This document shows positions 27,079 to 29,269 of a DNA stretch of 29,269 bases, one piece after another (within the stretch, counting starts at the first letter, position 1; every line of letters starts with the position of its first letter). The translations under genes were made by a program, and so were the position numbers. The notes beneath the pieces were generated by a model. It was given only the letters and a program-made list of their open reading frames with translations, did not search any database and was not told the origin of the DNA. Source of the DNA: CAZKAP01 sp964550895 (GTDB lineage Bacteria > Bacteroidota > Bacteroidia > Flavobacteriales > Flavobacteriaceae); the NCBI GenBank assembly GCA_964550895.1, contig CAZKAP010000039.1, forward strand, positions 1 to 29,269, given 5' to 3'.

Positions 27079-27114
27079 TTTGATTTTATAATCCTAATTT
27101 TAGAATTATATTTG
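27079..27114 (+). promoter_or_regulatory. probable promoter of tRNA-Phe
   Basis: TATATTTG at 27107-27114 is an exact TANNTTTG -7 element. TTTG at 27079-27082 could be the -33 element, with a spacer of 24 bases, one longer than the usual range. The region is strongly AT-rich. Transcription would start near 27120, about 40 bases before the tRNA, and would pass a short palindrome, GCCTTTAAGGC (27120-27130). Confidence 0.6.
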
Positions 27115-27160
27115 CACCCGCCTTTAAGGCCTGAGGGTCTTACAGGGCATAATACGGTTA

Positions 27161-27233
27161 GGTACCTTAGCTCAGTTGGTAGAGCAATGGACTGAAAATC
27201 CATGTGTCCCTGGTTCGATTCCTGGAGGTACCA
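27161..27233 (+). tRNA. tRNA-Phe (anticodon GAA)
   Basis: The cloverleaf folds by eye. The acceptor GGTACCT (27161-27167) pairs perfectly with AGGTACC (27226-27232), followed by discriminator A. The D arm is GCTC-AGTTGGTA-GAGC. The anticodon stem is ATGGA/TCCAT around loop CTGAAAA, giving anticodon GAA for phenylalanine. The T loop is TTCGATT. The T stem is CCTGG/CCTGG, which pairs at four positions but leaves a U-U opposition in the middle. CCA is not encoded. The gene is followed after ten bases by a large hairpin with a T-run, the likely terminator. Confidence 0.95.
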
Positions 27234-27243
27234 CAAGAAAAAT

Positions 27244-27313
27244 ATCCCTTTTACTTCTTTCGCTAGCAAGCAGAGCTTAAAATCGCTTCAAGAAGTAAAA
27301 GGGATTATTTTTT
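27244..27313 (+). terminator. long hairpin with T-run downstream of tRNA-Phe (IR1)
   Basis: ATCCCTTTTACTTCTT (27244-27259) is perfectly complementary to AAGAAGTAAAAGGGAT (27290-27305), a 16-bp stem that can extend outward after a one-base bulge. It is followed by TTTTTT at 27308-27313, as in an intrinsic terminator. The 30-base loop folds again as AAGC-AGA-GCTT. On the minus strand this loop resembles the conserved core of the palindromes further right, so the terminator belongs to the same repeat family. Confidence 0.7.
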
Positions 27314-27337
27314 GGGATAGGGTTAAATGATCCGGTT
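27274..27337 (+). repeat. direct repeat R, copy 1
   Basis: First copy of a 64-bp unit that begins AGCTTAAAATCGCTTC, runs through AAGAAGTAAAAGGGAT and a TTATTTTTT tract, and ends GATCCGGTT. It forms the right half of the IR1 hairpin. The first 48 bases are identical to copy 2; over 64 bases it differs from copy 3 at only two positions. Confidence 0.9.
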
Positions 27338-27366
27338 CTATTCTAAGTGAAATGCACCCCTCGGGA

Positions 27367-27432
27367 GTAGTATGTTTTAGAAGTGAGTGATTTTCAGCTT
27401 TGCTGACTTAACGAACAAATAAAACATACTAC
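27367..27432. repeat. palindromic element IR2
   Basis: GTAGTATGTTTTA (27367-27379) pairs perfectly with TAAAACATACTAC (27420-27432). The 40-base interior contains a second hairpin, TCAGC-TTT-GCTGA (27394-27406), followed by TTAACGAACAAA. Nearly the same core occurs in IR4. The element lies between repeat copies R1 and R2. Confidence 0.9.
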
Positions 27433-27437
27433 ACCTC

Positions 27438-27500
27438 AGCTTAAAATCGCTTCAAGAAGTAAAAGGGATTATTTTTTGGGATAGGATCTATGGATCCGGT
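27438..27500 (+). repeat. direct repeat R, copy 2
   Basis: Its first 48 bases are identical to copy 1 and start 164 bases after it. The last part differs (ATCTATGGATCCGGT in place of GTTAAATGATCCGGT). It carries the 3' hairpin arm and T-run of IR1 but no matching 5' arm immediately before it. Confidence 0.9.
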
Positions 27501-27530
27501 ACCGCTTGAGTAGATCAAACCCCCTGTATA

Positions 27531-27595
27531 CAGCTCCTGTTCTGAAGCGAGCGATTAAATCTTTGATTACTAAGCGAGCGGAAGAACAGGAGCTG
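27531..27595. repeat. palindromic element IR3 with divergent arms
   Basis: CAGCTCCTGTTCT (27531-27543) pairs perfectly with AGAACAGGAGCTG (27583-27595). The arms are mostly unlike those of IR2, yet the 39-base interior starts GAAGCGAGCGATT, recognisably the IR2 core. It folds a smaller AATC-TTT-GATT hairpin (27558-27568). AAGCGAGCG occurs twice in the interior (27545-27553, 27572-27580). The element sits between R2 and R3 at the same place as IR2 between R1 and R2. Confidence 0.9.
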
Positions 27596-27598
27596 CAA

Positions 27599-27662
27599 AG
27601 CTTATAATCGCTTCAAGAAGTAAAAGGGATTATTTTTTGGGATAGGGTTAAATGATCCAGTT
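27599..27662 (+). repeat. direct repeat R, copy 3
   Basis: Third copy, starting 161 bases after copy 2. It differs from copy 1 only by A to T at the seventh base and G to A near the end (GATCCAGTT). Like copy 2 it has an unpaired 3' arm and the TTATTTTTT tract. Confidence 0.9.
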
Positions 27663-27716
27663 TTGCGCTATATTTTAGTCGCCATACTTTAACCCGACCC
27701 AATCGGGAATCATCTG

Positions 27717-27749
27717 ACTTCTTTCGACTGCAAGCAAAGCCCTAAATCC
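27717..27749 (+). repeat. decayed left half of an IR1-type element
   Basis: ACTTCTTTCG followed by CTGCAAGCAAAGCCCTAAATC resembles the left arm and loop of IR1 (ACTTCTTTCGCTAGCAAGCAGAGC). It stands immediately left of IR4, while an R-type right half stands immediately right of IR4. IR4 thus appears nested inside an older IR1-type element. Confidence 0.6.
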
Positions 27750-27750
27750 A

Positions 27751-27830
27751 CTGAGGGGTTGTATGTTTTATTTGCGAGTGATTTTCAGCTTTGCTGACCT
27801 AACGAACAAATAAAAACTACTACCCCTCAG
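27751..27830. repeat. palindromic element IR4
   Basis: A 24-base left arm (27751-27774, starting CTGAGGGGTT) pairs with a right arm (27807-27830, ending CCCCTCAG) at 21 of 24 positions. The core, including TCAGC-TTT-GCTGA (27785-27797) and CTAACGAACAAA, is nearly the same as in IR2. Confidence 0.88.
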
Positions 27831-27862
27831 CTTAAAATCACTTAACGAAGTAAAAGAATACC
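27829..27862 (+). repeat. direct repeat R, decayed copy 4
   Basis: AGCTTAAAATCACTTAACGA followed by AGTAAAAGAATA matches the first part of the R unit with several changes. It lacks the GGGATTATTTTTT tail, so the terminator-like part has been lost here. Confidence 0.65.
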
Positions 27863-27868
27863 TCTCCG

Positions 27869-27949
27869 GATAACAAAGCTATGCTGCCTAACGAACAAAT
27901 AAAACATACTACCACCGCTCAAGGAGTAAAGGGAGTTCTTTTTTTGGTC
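27869..27949 (+). repeat. partial palindrome IR5 and decayed repeat R copy 5
   Basis: AGC-TAT-GCT (27878-27886) followed by GCCTAACGAACAAATAAAAC and ATACTAC (to 27912) is the right half of an IR2/IR4-type element. Its left arm is missing, although the left arm of IR4 could pair with it. CGCTCAAGGAGTAAAGGG and a run of seven T follow (to 27945), a decayed R unit that ends against the stop codon of the hydrolase gene. Confidence 0.65.
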
Positions 27950-28828
27950 CTATTTGGTTCCTACGACGCCCAAAGACTGTAACCAATCGTTTACGTAACG
28001 AGCTACCTCTTCCCATCCATCTTCTCCGACAATGAAATGATCACGGCCTTCAAAGATTTTGTGTTCTCTTACACTGTTTTCATCCTTATATCGCTTGAAG
28101 TTGGTCTTGTTCAATGAAGCTGGGGTGATGTGGTCCTCTTTTCCAGAGACAAAGAGCATCGGTGCATGCAGCTTTTTGAAGTCTATCTTACCTGCTTTCT
28201 TCAGTGTTTCTCGAGGAATATTTCTGCTCTCCGGTACTACAAATTCATCAAAGATTTTATCAGATGCTTCTCTCGACAAGGTGTTTGTAAACGCATAGTG
28301 GAACCACTTTTTCGTGGGATAAAACACCGAATTGCCTTTGAAAGGATTTAGTATACCCAGGTTAGCTTTGGCAAAGCTTGGTTTCAAGGTGAGGACGCCT
28401 TTTGGAGGTGCACTGCTAATGACCACTGCAGCTTCGGCCAATTCCTTCTCCACTAACTTCTGCGCGACCAATGCTCCCATAGAGTGCCCGATAAGGATAG
28501 GCTTTTCGGGTAAGGTGGCAATAAAGGCTTCCATGTTGTTCACCCAATCCGTAAAGGTGACATACCCTAAACTATCCGGTGTGTTGTTCCTTAGCTCAGA
28601 AGGCGTTCCTTCATGTCCGGGATTTGCCGGTGCATAGGTAGTGTACCCTCTTTCCTGAAAGAATGCTTCCCATTCTTTCCAGCTTTCGTTGGTAACGAAT
28701 AGCCCATGAATGAATACGATTGTTTTTGATTGAATTGATTTTTCCATTGTTCTATCTGTTTTTGTTTGTGAAAAAGTTGTTGAGGTGGTCAATAGACCAA
28801 TCAGAAATAAAAGACCTACTCTTTTCAT
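27950..28828 (-). CDS. secreted alpha/beta hydrolase
   Basis: Alpha/beta-fold hydrolase of 292 residues, substrate unknown. A signal peptide-like N terminus MKRVGLLFLIGLLTTSTTFS precedes the core. Without it, the in-frame ATG at 28747 (MEKSIQSKTIVFIHG) would give a cytoplasmic form, which is also common for this family. The oxyanion-side motif is FIHGLF. The nucleophile is Ser116 in GHSMGAL, the acid Asp232 in GKEDHITP and the base His264 in GRDHFIVG. A lid region lies between about 140 and 210. Base composition is more AT-rich than the genes left of the tRNA. It lies 72 bases downstream of a Crp/Fnr-family regulator on the same strand, which may control it. Confidence 0.88.
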   Translation of the reverse strand: MKRVGLLFLIGLLTTSTTFSQTKTDRTMEKSIQSKTIVFIHGLFVTNESWKEWEAFFQERGYTTYAPANPGHEGTPSELRNNTPDSLGYVTFTDWVNNMEAFIATLPEKPILIGHSMGALVAQKLVEKELAEAAVVISSAPPKGVLTLKPSFAKANLGILNPFKGNSVFYPTKKWFHYAFTNTLSREASDKIFDEFVVPESRNIPRETLKKAGKIDFKKLHAPMLFVSGKEDHITPASLNKTNFKRYKDENSVREHKIFEGRDHFIVGEDGWEEVARYVNDWLQSLGVVGTK

Positions 28829-28880
28829 ATTGCTTGTTTTTGATTACAAGACAAAGTTCAAAAACGAGATAGAGGATTTC

Positions 28881-28896
28881 TTTAACCCAAGTTAAA
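28881..28896. promoter_or_regulatory. palindrome TTTAAC-N4-GTTAAA, candidate operator
   Basis: A perfect 6-bp inverted repeat with a four-base spacer (CCAA) lies between the regulator gene and the hydrolase gene. Half-site spacing is the same as in Fnr-type sites (TTGAT-N4-ATCAA). It stands 53 bases upstream of the hydrolase start. It could be the binding site of the adjoining Crp/Fnr-family protein or of another regulator. Confidence 0.4.
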
Positions 28897-28900
28897 ATCG

Positions 28901-29269
28901 CTATCTGCCTGCGATTCTTTTTCTTATCCTGCTGAGGGAAGGGCCTTGTATGCCCAGATAAGAGGAGATGTGATACAAAGGAACATTATCGTTGAGCTCG
29001 GGATGGGTTTTGATAAGTTCTAAATAACGCTCTTCTGGAGATTTCAGCAAGAAGCTTTCCGTTCGCTCAATGACAGTGTTTGCTGCCATCTCAGCAGTTA
29101 GTCGCCCAAAGCGTTCCCATACGTGGGATTGCCTATAGAGATTTTGGAGATCGAAAATGTTAATACAAATGATCTGGGCATCAGTTAATGCTTCGGTATA
29201 ATATTCGCAAGGAATTTGCCTAACGAAGCTTTTATAAGCCGTTACAAATCCATTTTGAGAAAAGAAGAA
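28901..29269 (-). CDS. Crp/Fnr-family transcriptional regulator, 3' part only
   Basis: The gene runs off the right edge; 122 codons and the stop are present, so the start and the first part of the cyclic-nucleotide-binding-like domain are missing. The visible part begins FFFSQNGFVTAYKSFV, the end of the effector-binding beta-barrel. A long dimerisation helix follows (about ALTDAQIICINIFDLQNLY to ERFGRLTAEMA). The C-terminal helix-turn-helix is recognisable in LYHISSYLGIQGPSLSRIRKRI, where the Ser-Arg pair is in the recognition helix. Such regulators are abundant in Bacteroidota and often control a neighbouring gene. No iron-sulfur cysteine cluster is visible in this part. Effector and target are unknown. 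Confidence 0.88.
   Translation of the reverse strand, partial: FFFSQNGFVTAYKSFVRQIPCEYYTEALTDAQIICINIFDLQNLYRQSHVWERFGRLTAEMAANTVIERTESFLLKSPEERYLELIKTHPELNDNVPLYHISSYLGIQGPSLSRIRKRIAGR

Larger units (their letters stand above)
27234..27949. repeat. gene-free repeat array downstream of tRNA-Phe
   Basis: This is the longest stretch without a gene in the window, 716 bases. It holds IR1, three near-identical R units and two decayed ones, palindromes IR2, IR3 and IR4, and half-elements. Units R1-IR2-R2-IR3-R3 repeat with a period of about 161-164 bases; the third interval is longer (230). I see no plausible protein gene in it: the frames are short and cut by stops. Confidence 0.85.

Noticed and set aside
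27054..27269. Minus-strand open frame of 71 codons across the tRNA gene
   Set aside because: It runs antisense through tRNA-Phe, its promoter and part of the IR1 hairpin, and its sequence resembles no protein family.
27274..27662. CRISPR array
   Set aside because: Repeats of 64 bp with 98-100-base homologous, palindrome-bearing intervals do not fit CRISPR repeats and unique spacers, and no cas gene is present.
27406..27803. Integron attC sites in the palindromes (ACTTAAC at 27406, ACCTAAC at 27797 match RYYYAAC)
   Set aside because: The partner GTTRRRY box is not found at the required downstream distance; the few GTTAAAT matches are in the wrong order. The conserved part is the core, not the outer ends, and there is no integrase in the window.

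Overview
The window looks like a chromosomal segment of a marine-type Flavobacteriaceae (Bacteroidota) with a fairly GC-rich core. The main reasons are an MreB/MreC/MreD/PBP2/RodA block with flavobacterial-type sequences, a class II-type HMG-CoA reductase beside a GYDIA-type GHMP kinase, a dipeptidyl peptidase IV/POT transporter pair, a type III pantothenate kinase, and promoters of the Bacteroidota TANNTTTG class. The genus cannot be decided by reading alone.

Layout, left to right. 1-201 (-): start of an SxtJ-like membrane protein that runs off the left edge. 243-5868 (+): rod-shape operon mreB-mreC-mreD-mrdA-rodA, with coupled starts at mreC/mreD and mrdA/rodA. 5881-5901: a GC-rich hairpin that separates it from the convergent tail-specific protease gene prc (5927-8116, -). 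8297-13053 (+): surE, a small membrane protein, lpxB, an NlpC/P60 lipoprotein and comEC; four of these five genes use TTG or GTG starts. 13054-16658 (-): dipeptidyl peptidase IV followed by a proton-coupled peptide transporter. 16900-19150 (+): HMG-CoA reductase and GHMP kinase, behind a good TTG-N20-TATCTTTG promoter. 19175-26892 (-): one long closely packed run, coaX - FadL-like outer-membrane protein - TPR protein - lptC - 67-residue membrane protein - CNNM/CorC-type protein - PpiD-like folding factor. This is an envelope-biogenesis cluster headed by a coenzyme A gene.

At 27161-27233 lies tRNA-Phe(GAA), and there the character of the DNA changes. The next 716 bases (27234-27949) contain no gene but hold a repeat array. 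A 64-bp unit occurs three times nearly identically and at least twice more in decayed form. Between the units lie palindromes of about 65-80 bp. These share a conserved core, but their outer arms differ from copy to copy while still pairing perfectly or nearly so. Beyond the array are a lower-GC alpha/beta hydrolase (-) and a truncated Crp/Fnr-family regulator (-), with a palindrome between them. The tRNA-flanking array and the compositional break suggest an integration or rearrangement hotspot. The array is the most unusual feature of the window.

Functionally, most of the window concerns the cell envelope: peptidoglycan elongation, lipid A (lpxB), LPS transport (lptC), periplasmic proteolysis and folding (prc, ppiD), peptide harvesting (DPP IV plus POT) and isoprenoid precursor supply (HMG-CoA reductase).
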